Below are positions 9,322-19,383 of a stretch of 64,000 bases of DNA, in pieces (position 1 is the stretch's first letter; each line of letters begins with the position of its first letter). The translations under genes were made by a program, and so were the position numbers. The DNA comes from Irpex lacteus (taxonomy: Eukaryota > Basidiomycota > Agaricomycetes > Polyporales > Irpicaceae), in contig MQVO02000065.1 of NCBI GenBank assembly GCA_001986395.2, positions 20,810 through 84,809 on the forward strand. The letters are read 5' to 3'. The notes under the pieces are model-generated. The model saw only the letters and a program-made list of their open reading frames with translations. It made no database searches and was not told the DNA's origin.

Positions 9322-10168
9322 CGCCCGCCGTGGGTCACAGTGGCGTCAAATGACGAATCTCTTCCTTCTCGCGTTCGGCCTGATACCTTCAACGTACCAG
9401 TGACTGGCTCTACACACTCGCAGTCATCCCAGACGAGTGCTTCAGATAACGCTGAGCAGGTTAATGCCTCCGCAAACAACACAACGGGGGACAATTCACG
9501 TGGCGAGACTTCGTCAAATCAGTCTACCGATAATATGCCAATAAGATCGCTGCGGTGCATCTCAGCAAATGTCCGCAAGACGTCAGACAACCTCAGCTCC
9601 CTCCTCGAGAAGAATAGCGATGTGGATGTCATTTTTGTGCAAGAGCCCTTTATAGGCATGATCAAGATTGTACAGTCTACCAAAAATCCGGACGGTGACC
9701 AGTATCATCATACCACTGCGCACCGAAACTTCATGTGCCTAGGATACACTGAGGAAAGTCGTGCTCTAATTTACATCAATAAAAAGTGGCGTAAGGCCAG
9801 CCCACAGCTTCGATCAGCGTGCGTGCAGCACAACGACATCGTGTGTGTCACTATGCGAGTAGCCGGGGAGGAACTGACCTTTCTCAATGTCTACAATGAC
9901 TCCAAAAAGTTTTATGCAGTCCCATATCTACTTGATAGGGTGGAACACTTACCCAAAATTACAGTCATGGCGGGAGACTTCAATCTACGAGACCCTATGT
10001 GGGACCGCGGTGAAAGATTGCTAGGAGTACCGCGGACTCAGACAACACGGCCCAGGAATCTGGAGCATCGGGAACAGCTCATTGAGCTTGCAAAAGAGCA
10101 GCTCGGGCTCGCTCTGCTGAACGAGCCAGACGGTAACCCTACTTGGGGGAGTAAGGCCATCAAGTGGC
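9322..10168 (+). pseudogene. LINE polyprotein, 5' part: N half of endonuclease
   Basis: The frame opens after the TGA at 9319; the first ATG is at 9535 (MPIRSLRCISANVRK). It encodes the first half of an endonuclease/exonuclease/phosphatase fold: ISANVRK, then VQEPF carrying the catalytic Glu, then AGDFNLRDP carrying the Asp-Phe-Asn motif. This nuclease nicks the target DNA in LINE transposition. The frame enters the inserted element after the TGGC at 10165-10168 and soon stops (TGA at 10207). The residues before 9535 are Ser/Thr-rich and may be non-coding 5' sequence. Confidence 0.85.
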
Positions 10169-10637
10169 AAGTAACGATTCCTGATTTCTGGATGCTCTAT
10201 CAAAGTTGACACACCATAATCAATGAATATAATAGGAGAGGCCTTAAACTGACGTCAAACCTAGGGAGAGCTGGACCAAGCTACTGGACCAACATGACAA
10301 TGCAAGCAAGCAAAACATAAAGAAGAAAGCTTCAACATGATTGGATAAATCAAGAATGCAAAGGGGTGCTTCTTTGGTTGGTGAAAGACAATAATTATAG
10401 TCAAGCACGTTGAAAAGATCACTCGAGTAGAAAGAAAGAAGTATGTGGAGGTGAAATAAGGAAGAAACATATGAAGGGCAAAGGTAAAAGAAAACAAACT
10501 CAGGTAAGAAGTGGGAGAAAGGCAAGATTGCGAACGAAACAGAATTTGAAACTCATTAGCATTATATTATATTTCATGGCGATCTATGTAAAGAAAAGAA
10601 TGAAATGTCAAATCCATCATGACTGACTTCAGTTACA

Positions 10638-11640
10638 AAGATTCTGAGTCCATTTTCATAACTCTGAGCAAAATCTGGCCAAAAAACATATCATATGTTT
10701 TTTGACATATGATACCATTCTAAAGCAGTAAACAGTGAAGATAAGCACCCATATACTTCAAAAGACAGTGAGTATGTACAGTTACCCTTTTTAGTAATCA
10801 TAGACAAAGCACAGTATGTCTGTGACTTATTTGAGAGGCGAAAACCGTTATTTTCATAATACAGTGGTTATTTGGATTTTATTGAAAAAAAAGTCTATAG
10901 CTACTACTTAATTGGGTTATGTTTTGATGGCATCACACATGTTGTTATTATGTCATGTTCAAGCTGCATGATACTGCAAACTTGCAAAGGAATGTTCAAA
11001 CTTTCATTTTACTCCATAGATACAGTCTTTTGTGCTCATGTAAGCACTATTACGAGGAGTTCAGAGCAAGCGCCCACAAAACGGCGCTAGTTCTGAACTC
11101 CTCGTAATAGTGCTTAGATAATTGGTACAAGATATAGGGCTTCTAATGTATTTTTCATCATAATTTTGCTGCAAGCTCATTTTGAGTCAGAAAAATGCGC
11201 AAAAATCAGCATATAATCACTGACATAGAGACAGGCCATCTATGCTAGAATCATGATGCTAAAGTTCTTAACCCGTATCACTACTGCTACCCTTATATCA
11301 AGTGCATTAAACCATGGGCAAATTCAAAAATGCGAAATATATTCAATATTGCTCAAATATCTTCTGAACCAGTGCAGCTATCGAAATTCTGAGATTAGAT
11401 TCAGAATCCTGGGCAAAATCCGGTCCAGAAAACATATTTTTCTTTATGACAGCAGCATATGTTTGTGTCATGTGACATCATTCCAAAGGAGTAAAACGAC
11501 AAAATAAGCGCCCAAGCGCCCAAAAAGGCGGTGAGCTCACATCATTACCCTTTTAGGCAATCTGAAGCGGAAGCAGGTGTCTGTTAGCCATTTGATGGGC
11601 TGGAAACATTGATGTGGCCACTTTTCAGGCTTTTAATAAA
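10638..11640. repeat. Two diverged ~250 bp direct repeats inside insertion 1
   Basis: The blocks at about 10638-10860 and 11378-11640 share a colinear series of words: TTCTGAG, then GCAAAATC.GG.CA, AAACATAT, a CATATG/TGACAT segment, AAGC.CCCA, GAGC/GAGT, TTACCCTTTT, AATC. The distance between matching words is about 740 nt. Similarity is patchy, so this is an old duplication. Neither block encodes a convincing protein. Confidence 0.5.
11041..11116. repeat. Long perfect hairpin (25-bp arms) with inner stem
   Basis: The arms 11041-11065 and 11092-11116 are perfect reverse complements over 25 nt. Inside the 26-nt loop a second stem forms, AGCGCC (11069-11074) with GGCGCT (11083-11088). The outer arms are AT-balanced and the inner stem is GC-rich. 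It sits near the middle of insertion 1. It could be a terminal hairpin of a smaller element or a small fold-back element that inserted there. Confidence 0.85.
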
Positions 11641-11740
11641 ATAGAAGCCCATGTACCTACCATTTTTGGGTTGTGATCTGCTTACTAGTATGATATTAGC
11701 CAATAATGGAGGTCAAATATTTTGCTTCCGCAGTTTTGGC

Positions 11741-11818
11741 TCTTTTTAGCTAAACTTGATTATGTACCTCCTCAGCTCAGAAGGCTGCAAGTTCCAATCC
11801 CCTCGGTGCCACTTTTTT
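11741..11818 (+). repeat. tRNA-derived (SINE-like) motif, plus copy
   Basis: An A-box-like TAGCTAAACTTG (11747-11758) is followed about 40 nt later by a B-box-like AGTTCCAATCC (11790-11800), then CCTCGGTGCCAC and a run of six T (11813-11818), as in a pol III unit ending in a T-run terminator. The upstream bases do not pair with the 3' acceptor-like strand, so this is not a functional tRNA gene. A homologous, inverted copy lies at 12101-12191. Confidence 0.4.
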
Positions 11819-12100
11819 ATCTTGCTAAAACTCTATCACAACATAGTACAAAAAACATGATAAAATGATAATACAATCTGTAAATACATTAATCATTTTA
11901 TTACTACTGAACATAGGATATAGAACCAGTGACATTGAGATTGGATATGATTTGGTTGTCCACTAATGGTATGCTGTAGATCAACATGTATGAATGTAAT
12001 TTTGAGTCGTAGAAATATACAAACACGTTCAGTGATTATTTTACGCAATTTGTGGCATTTTTTGAATGTCACATGGTCAGAAATGAGCAAGTTATAAAAT

Positions 12101-12191
12101 GTGACCCAAGGGGGAATTGAACCCGCAACCTTCTGAAGCAGCTGGTGCAAGTTGCTTGCGCACTTGGGCGCTTTGGTCTGAGTTTAGCTGA
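12101..12191 (-). repeat. tRNA-derived (SINE-like) motif, minus copy
   Basis: Read on the minus strand, CAGCTAAACT (12190-12181) serves as an A-box-like segment and GGTTCAATTCC (12123-12113) as a near-consensus B-box, followed by CCCTTGGGTCAC. The segment from GCTTCAGAAGG onward matches the plus copy at 11771-11812 closely. The two copies face each other across about 290 nt. Whether either is transcribed is unknown. Confidence 0.4.
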
Positions 12192-12506
12192 GTTTGAATC
12201 TCAAGTCCTCATCCAAAGCCATCCAGCCCATATCTTTTCTTACAGACCATATTAGTTCAGGATTATATTATCATCTGAAAGGTCTTCTCGATAGCTACAA
12301 TTTGGTGTACTAAACTTGTGAAATGAGCAAGATTTGACTTCACAATTCACAAAATACAGTTGTTGTTACACAAGTATTACTGTAGTAACAAGGATAACAA
12401 GCAGAACTCCCACGGTTTGGCAACGAAATCCGTCACTTACAAGCGCCGTAAATGCAGCACATCGTATTGAGACGATTCTACTTCGTTACACTCAGGAATC
12501 GTAACA

Positions 12507-15443
12507 TGGCTTTCCGACAGTGTGTCACGAAGAGACGGAGTCATTGACTTTGTATGGGTGGACCCTGAGCGAGGAACAGTTGGGAGTCTGTTTGTAGACG
12601 AAAAAGAACGGATGGGAAGCGACCACGCCATACTGCGATGGGAGCTGCCAATTGGAGCCGAGGCTGAAAGTGCTGAGCCAAGCGTTAAGCGAGGGTCAAA
12701 GGAAGGAGCGGAGTATGTTAAGGCATGTCGCTCACTACTAAACGCAATGCCCCTTGAGTTTGAATCCAGAGAGCATGTTGAAGGTATTGGCAACTTGATG
12801 GAAGAGCATCTAGGGAACATATGGAGGAAATATGCTACTACTCCGAAACCATCACGACACTCAAAGTCGTGGTGGAGTCGTGAGTGCAGCACCTGGGCAA
12901 AAGAACTTCGCGAGCTGAAGCTACAGCAAAAGGAACTTGGTGGAGAAAGAAAGCGGTGGCAAACCCGTATGGTCAGAGAACACGACCACAACTCCAACCT
13001 ATCACGGCAACAGATGATCATGCGCCTAACAGTCGAGATTGCGTCGATCACTTTGCATATTGACCGTGCAAACAAACGCCTTAAGGGTGCGATCCGTAGA
13101 GCAAAACGAGACTTCTTCGATGAAGCGATTGCTAAGGTGCACCCGTCTCGCATATGGGATCTAGTCGAGTGGACTAAACCACGTAAACTATCTGCGACAA
13201 CAGGATTAGTTGATAGCGAGGGAAAGCCAGTTGACGAACCTGAGAAGCTGGCAGAGGTGTTCCAAGAGCAGTTCACGCCCAAAAACCCACGCCAAGTTGA
13301 TATGTCAATTTTGGATGACATCCCGCAACAGGAAGAGCGGCCCTTCAACCCAATAAGTGAACGGGAGATTCGTGAAGCGTTGAGCGACACGAGTAACTTC
13401 TCTGCGCCTGGGCCTGACAATCTGAGCTGGTTCTGGCTGAAGCGCATAGTCACTGACCTGACTGCATGTGAGTGTGACAGCCCAGAGCATGTAGGACAGC
13501 ACACCAACATTGAGGAGCAGATGGCGGCCTACTATAATGCATGCATTCAGTATGGCATTCATCCAACTATTTTCAAAAAGTCACGGACCGTAGTAATTCC
13601 TAAACCCAACAAACCGGACTATTCCAAGGCAAAGGCGTACCGCCCCATCGTCCTTCTGAATTGTCTTGGGAAACTGATGGAGAAGGTTATTGCAAGACGA
13701 ATGCAATTTGATGCACAGAAGTTTGGGCTTATGCATGCCTGCCAGTTTGGAGGAGCGATGCAACATAGCACCCAGGATGCGGGCATCCAGCTTGTACATA
13801 GCGTTCAGCAGGCGTGGGGGCAGAAGATTGACTCCTCAGCACTGTTGCTGGACGTTGCGCAATTCTTCCCATCTGCTAATCACGAAATGATGTCAGCAAT
13901 ACTTGGCAAGCATGGGTTTGACAAGAAACTGTGTACATACTTTGGCGACTACCTTATGGGTCGTCAAACGGAATTTCTATTCAACGGACATCGATCAAAA
14001 CCTACTGAGTTTTCAACCGGTGTTGGGCAAGGGTCAGCGCTATCACCAGTACTTACCGGACTGTACATTGCACCGGTACTGCACCTTATTGCACCTGCGG
14101 GAAAGGTACTTGAAGGAAATGCCACCTTGCAGTTCTTCGTGGATGATGGCCTGATACACGTCGCAAGTAAGCAGGCGAACCACAATAGACAAGACGGATT
14201 GAACCACAATAATGAGCTGATTGCGAAGATCTTTAAGTCTGTCGTCACCAACCTCGGCCGCCTAGGACTTGGTGTCGAAGCGGACAAACTTGAGCTGATG
14301 CACTTTAGACGTGCACAAGACGCACTATGGAGTCCAGAAGAACCGTTAGGTCCCAAACTTGAGCTAACGGTAGACGGACAGACTCACACAGTTGTTCCCC
14401 AAAGCAAAATGCGATACCTAGGATTCTTCCTAGACCCAAAGCTAACGTTCAAGGAGAATATACGCTTCTACGCAACCAAAGCATCCAGCACGATACAAGC
14501 ACTAAGAATGCTGGGCAACTCCGCACGAGGCCTGCCTCCCAAAGACAAGAGACGTCTGTACATATCAAACGTTCTGCCAATTCTGACGTACGGGGCCCAG
14601 CTATGGTGGCATCCGCAATGGAAAGGGCGCAAGTGGATTGCGAAGGAGCTTCAGAAAACTCAGAACAAAGCTGCGCGATGGATTATTGGCGCATTCCGCA
14701 CTACACCGATTGGTGCTCTCGAGATGATGGCTGGATTGTTTCCTATAAAACATCAGATTGATAAGTATATGAAGAAGGCGTGCTTACGCACACGTATTCT
14801 ACACAAGGGACACCCAACCAGAGCCCACCTCATGCGCCCCTGGGCCATGAACAAGCACAACATCAAGTCACCTATGCCACTTACCGGCAAGGTGTCCAAA
14901 GACGGTACAACGCCCATGAGTCACATCAACACGCTTGGGCAGGCAAGCACAGAGGCATTTGATGTGCTGCATGATGAGTGTAGACCTGGTGGAAGATTGC
15001 TAGACATGTTCGCCAACCAAGTAGTATGTCACTTGGACAATATCGGGGGAGACACAGCACCCACAAAATCACAAAAAGAAAGGTTGGCTGAGTGGATTCG
15101 CACAAAGCTGAACCCCCTCATCGAGGGCATTGAGCGTGATCAGTCAGCTGCTATGGTTTTCACTGATGGTTCACAAAAGAAAAGCAATGATCATACCGGG
15201 AAGGTTGCAGCAGGTGCTGCATGGCTCGTCCGAGTGGGTGGCAAAACTGTGCGAGGCCGGTTTGGATGTGGGCAAGCCACACCGTATGATGCTGAGATGG
15301 CAGCTCTGGCGTGTGGACTGCGTAAGGCAATTGACCAGCTATCAGAATCAATAACAGACGTGCATGTCTTCGCAGATAATCAGGCGGCGCTCACCTCCAT
15401 CTTAGCAGCAGGGCATGGTCCTGCTCAGTTAACATCAGTCGCT
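12507..15443 (+). pseudogene. LINE polyprotein, central part: endonuclease C half, reverse transcriptase, RNase H N half
   Basis: The segment resumes in phase after insertion 1. GSDHAILRW (about 12617) supplies the last catalytic Ser-Asp-His of the endonuclease. A reverse transcriptase follows: KAYRPIVLLNCLGK (about 13632), QGSALSPVLTGLY (about 14030) and the catalytic FVDD (about 14135-14146), where Phe-Val replaces the usual Tyr/Phe-Ala. RNase H begins at about 15142 with FTDGSQ (first Asp), then AEMAAL (Glu) and VFADNQAAL (second Asp). The LINE sequence ends in ..QLTSVA at 15443, where insertion 2 begins; the open frame runs on into the insert to 15656, but that tail is not LINE. The 357-aa minus-strand ORF at 12437-13510 is a shadow. 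Confidence 0.9.
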
Positions 15444-17232
15444 CATCTGGAAAAACGGAAAGTGGTGCACAGTGATATGTATCATGTGTACCCTTTGTAC
15501 CTGGCTACCTACCCCCCATGTATATACTCCTGTATACCACCCGCGAGACATCTGTACCGGTGTACACTCATCTGTACCACTACACAGAGCACAGCGAGAA
15601 TGCCTACCGCTATCAACTCTTCGGATCTCACTCGAAATTCATCGCACTCGTGGTAATCAAGGCAGTAATAGACATAGATAGAATGCATTATCATTATCAC
15701 AACTGGTATTATACATGTAGACTACATAGTATGATTACTATGTTAGGTACTACTTTGACCTACGTATGATAATATGGCGGCGCTGCTACACACCGACCAT
15801 TACATGCGCACCCAAGATGTTTCAACAGCATACCAATGAACATGCAGTACCCGGGAAGGTAGGAACAGGGCCAACAGGCAGGAGAGTGCGGATATTTGGA
15901 CAAGGTACCCTGGAAAGGCCGAAGCGTGAGGCAAGCACGTGGAACACGAAGCACACAAACACATACCCATGATACTCCAGCTACGGCGGGGCCATGGCAT
16001 ACACAGGCAGCGGGTCTACCTAAGCTAGATGGCAGATGAGTGCACAGATGAAGACCCAAAATTATAATACGTACTGTATTTTTCATAGCGAGCAGAGATG
16101 TGACTGGATCTACATCAGGATATGAATTAGATATACGTTATGAGAACGACGTGGCCAGATACGCACCTTCAACATCATGTTTAGCACCGGACAGCACTCT
16201 TCAACCGTCACAAGTCCTAGAAGATGGGCTGCGGAATTCAAAGCCGACCAAACGACTGAGCAAGGCGAGAACTTTTCATGAGCGGCTCGTACACACCTGC
16301 TAGGTATGTGACACGATGAGCTCGTGGTACGTATGGAGCGCCTGCGCTACCTGAAACCTTTTACAGCGTTAGCGAGAGGATACAGAAAGACGTGGACGTG
16401 AGTGCGGAATGTAATACGATGGGCACGACGCGGGTACGAGGGGACACAACGAGCAGGCAAATCGGCGCGAGGGATGGACTACAAGGGATGGCGTGACGAT
16501 AGGCCGTTTCAAGGCCAGACACTCATAGCTCGTGAGAGACAGAAGGGCTGTCGATGGCCAGGAAAGGTAGCGGGCGAGGTCATGGCAGAGAGGAAGGAAC
16601 GGGAACGGGGAAGAAAGCAACCCGCGGATCTGAGTCGTGCGAGCAATCAACAAAGTCATGTGACTGGCGTCTAAATGGCGCTTACTAGTGAACGTCGAAC
16701 TGCACGAGTTACAAGTACTATCTATTAGTACTTTGTGTACGTAGCACTGGCGTTGATGATTATTGCAGGTTATAGCTCTAAAATACCCGAGCTCCTTCGA
16801 ACATTGAGTACTTCTATACTTTCATACTTTGGCACATGTCTTCATCACTCACATTGGTGCGTCCTAACGAATCGGTTTCCGTAATAGTAATGATGATTAT
16901 CTGTCAGTATTCAGGTCGTCATCGAGACCGCGATTACTTATGCTACATAGCTATGTATGACATCAGACATGTCGACTGAAGGTCCGTATGAGCGGCTGTG
17001 AAAATGCACATGCGCTCGAGCCTCGGCCTGCTCACTAGTACTGACGAAACACTTCAAACACGATGATTACCTTAGGCCGCTCTATAATATATCATGCCAT
17101 CCCAACAGTAATATGTATTGGTCTGTACTGGTATGTAATAAGACAAATGCTAGAAATGGTATACACGGTAGGTACAGTATCCAGCGGTACAGACTGCGCA
17201 CTGCGGGTATGCGCAATTCCCTTTTTCCTGAT
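15444..17232. mobile_element. 1.79 kb TIR element inserted in the LINE RNase H
   Basis: The ends are inverted repeats: CATCTGGAAAAACGGAA at 15444-15460, and the reverse complement of CATCAGGAAAAAGGGAA at 17217-17233 (15 of 17 match). GCT lies at both junctions (15441-15443 and 17233-17235), a 3-bp duplication. Excising the insert with one GCT rejoins the RNase H frame at the position and spacing expected from related LINEs. Near the left end TGTACC occurs four times (15487, 15496, 15553, 15573), and near the right end its complement GGTACA occurs twice (17171, 17186). Such subterminal motifs are typical transposase-binding arrays of cut-and-paste elements. No transposase ORF is present, so it is non-autonomous. 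The interior shows no recognised gene. Confidence 0.7.
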
Positions 17233-17235
17233 GCT

Positions 17236-18237
17236 GCATGTGCATCAGTACGTCAATGGCTGGAGGCGTCCCCAAACCATCAAATCCACTTGTGGTGGTG
17301 CCCGGGACATATGGGAGTCCACTGGAACAATGAAGTCGACCGTGAAGCGGGCCTTGCAACGTCCGAGCTGTGCGAGGATATCTCATTTGCATATGCACGC
17401 CAGCGCATTACAGCACAAGCTTATGAGGCATGGCAGAAAGACATGCAGAGCCCTGCGTACCGGGGAAGAAATACCCTGATTCAAAGCACTGACTTCGAGA
17501 AGTGCAAGCACAACTCAGCAAACTGGTTCCTGCGCACTGCCGGAAAGAATACCACGCACCTTGCACGGCTGTCGCGGTTTGTCAGTGGTCACTTCCCACA
17601 TGGCAGCTTCCGCGAGCGGTTCAACTTTGAAGGAAACCAAAGTTGTTTATGTGGGAAAGCGTCTGTGGAAACTCGAGACCACATCTGGTTCGACTGTGAG
17701 CTGTGGATCCGGAAACACAAGCCTCCGGACATAGATGAGAGACAAAGAACACCGGAAGGAGGGCGACGGAGGGATGCGCTTGACTTTCGGTCACCCACAC
17801 CTCCAGGAATGGATTGGAGGGAGCATATACTGGCAGAATGGCGCGAGTCACCACCAGACCTGGAGGATGTTGCAGAGTTCCTGCGGCTGAACCCTGTGGT
17901 GGGCACGTTCCAGTGGTTGGAACTGGTCGACCAAGCGATAGCTGACAGAGAGCAGGGTGTGACCAACTCTATGGCACTACTGAAAACTGAGATACATACT
18001 CGTATACGTCAGCGGGCATACGCACGATGGACACAAGCGTTCCCGAGACGAACACTCACCGAGTTTAATGGAAAGTTTGCGCAAGCTGCGCTAAGTCTCA
18101 TTGAATCACGCCACACTCTGGACGATGCTGGCCGGATTCAGACCTTGGTCGAGTTTGGCATCTCAGCAGCTGACGCGAAGGAGCTGATGCATGCTGAGAC
18201 AACCGCACGACGGCGCCTGAGGCCGCAGGTAAGATGA
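17236..18237 (+). pseudogene. LINE polyprotein, 3' part: RNase H C half and cysteine motif
   Basis: The part begins with ..ACASVRQWLEAS and includes WWCPGHMGVHWNNEVDREA, the His and last Asp region of RNase H (about 17290-17350). Near 17644-17700 is CLCGKASVETRDHIWFDC, the C-terminal cysteine/histidine motif common in Tad/I-type LINEs. The remainder is helical and charged, ending at TGA 18235-18237. The frame is open into insertion 2 upstream (from 17113), but that stretch belongs to the insert. Confidence 0.85.
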
Positions 18238-18425
18238 TGTCATAGAGACCGGTTTCACCTCAATGTAAGGAACCCCGCCGGCACGTATGACATCATACCT
18301 TCTTGAAGACCATGGCCAATCTCTTTCCCTCATCCTTTTCCTTTCCTCGTCAGTAGCAGTAGTATATATTAGGTGTACATGTACCTCGCCGTACGCACTA
18401 TAAATCCCAGGAACCCAAAAAAAAA
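18238..18425 (+). other. LINE 3' UTR with poly-A tail
   Basis: No coding signal is present. The segment ends in a run of nine A (18417-18425), the usual 3' end of a target-primed insertion. The duplicated segment A begins about 15 nt further on, so the LINE abuts its edge. Confidence 0.7.
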
Positions 18426-19383
18426 GAGCGAGGATGTGAACAATACTATGGTGGAGGTTTAGTGACGGGGAGGAAGGTTGAACGTCAGGTGCTGTCGCTT
18501 GCTACAATTGGGATGACGATGAAAGTACCGCTACGAGGGTGTATGAGCTCGGCGAGGCTAAGACAATATGATGGTTAGACGGTTACGCTAGAAGGGAAGG
18601 CGGTGGTGGTGCATATGCTGGTGGCGGTGATGGGAGGGCGTTCTCCAGCGGTTTTGTGTGCCTGAGGCTTCTTCAAGTTTCTTCTCATTTCAACTCTCTC
18701 TCCCGATTCAAATGTTGATTTATTTCTCTATACCTCAGTTTCCGACTGGTATTGCTCGTGTCTACTCTTTTATGAACCCCCTTTTTAAATCATCTCGTTT
18801 ATCGTTTACTAGTACGCCTGCTCATGAATTCAAGATCGTTATATCCATCCGAGTCGTATTGTACGAATCACTGAACCTGAATATACATGTTAGAGTGGGT
18901 CGCCTGGTATACTACGATGCAATACCACAGGAACTACTACAATCATATTAGGTGTGCTATGTACTAAGTATATGTCGAGAAGATGGTGACGGTACTATAC
19001 ATCGTACAGGTGGTGTATAATATTCTACACAGAGTGGTGACAGCCAAGAAGCCAAAAGATGAATGCTACAGATTCGGTCACGAAGAGGTACAAGAAGATG
19101 TGACCTCCAAGAAACCAAGAAATTCCAAGAAAGAAAGAAAGTATGCTACAGGGTTGGTCACAAAGGGTGGTAGTGAGGATGTGTTGATCGGTGACCGCCA
19201 AGAAGTTCCAAGAAAGATGTATGCTACAGATTAGGCCACGAAGTCGGAGGTTCAAATCATAGGGAGGTCGAGGTTGAGAGTCGGAATGTGAGTTGAATGA
19301 GGGTAGTTAGATCAAGAAGTTGGAGGACCGACGTCCGGAAGAGACATTCAAGTTGGGGCAGCTGTAGTTGAACGTTTTGATGC

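Larger units (their letters stand above)
10169..12506. mobile_element. Non-autonomous 2.34 kb element with inverted ends, inserted in the LINE endonuclease
   Basis: The left end carries GTAACGATTCCTGA (10171-10184). The right end carries its reverse complement (12492-12505), matching at 13 of 14 bases. TGGC occurs at both junctions (10165-10168 and 12507-12510). Removing one TGGC copy plus the insert rejoins the LINE frame in phase, just before the SDH part of the endonuclease. The insert is much more AT-rich than its host. No ORF inside resembles a transposase; the open stretches are short and unrecognised. The superfamily is therefore unknown, and a 4-bp duplication is only suggestive. It holds a long hairpin, two related ~250 bp blocks and a tRNA-like inverted pair, listed separately. 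Confidence 0.7.
9190..18425 (+). mobile_element. Non-LTR retrotransposon (LINE, Tad/I-like), split by two nested insertions
   Basis: The parts in order are: apurinic-like endonuclease (9535-10168 and 12507-12640), reverse transcriptase (about 13400-14500), RNase H (15140-15443 and 17236-17340), a C-terminal CCHC-type cysteine motif (about 17644-17700), a 3' UTR, and a poly-A run at 18417-18425. This order, with RNase H after RT, fits the fungal Tad/I group. No ORF1 (gag-like) frame is visible upstream, and only about 150 nt separate the LINE from the gypsy LTR, so the copy is probably 5'-truncated. The segments between the coding parts are foreign elements with inverted ends. The coding parts themselves have no stops, so the LINE was intact when they landed. 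Confidence 0.85.

Noticed and set aside
11741..11818. Functional tRNA gene
   Set aside because: The acceptor 5' strand and anticodon arm cannot be formed; only degenerate promoter-like boxes and the T-arm region remain.
12437..13510. 357-aa minus-strand ORF
   Set aside because: It lies antisense to the LINE endonuclease/RT coding sequence, which has clear catalytic motifs; the antisense product has no domain.
15433..17249. CATCAGT at 15433 and 17243 as a 7-bp target duplication of insertion 2
   Set aside because: It also restores the frame, but would drop about six residues of RNase H compared with related LINEs and does not sit at the ends of the 17-bp inverted repeats; GCT fits both better.
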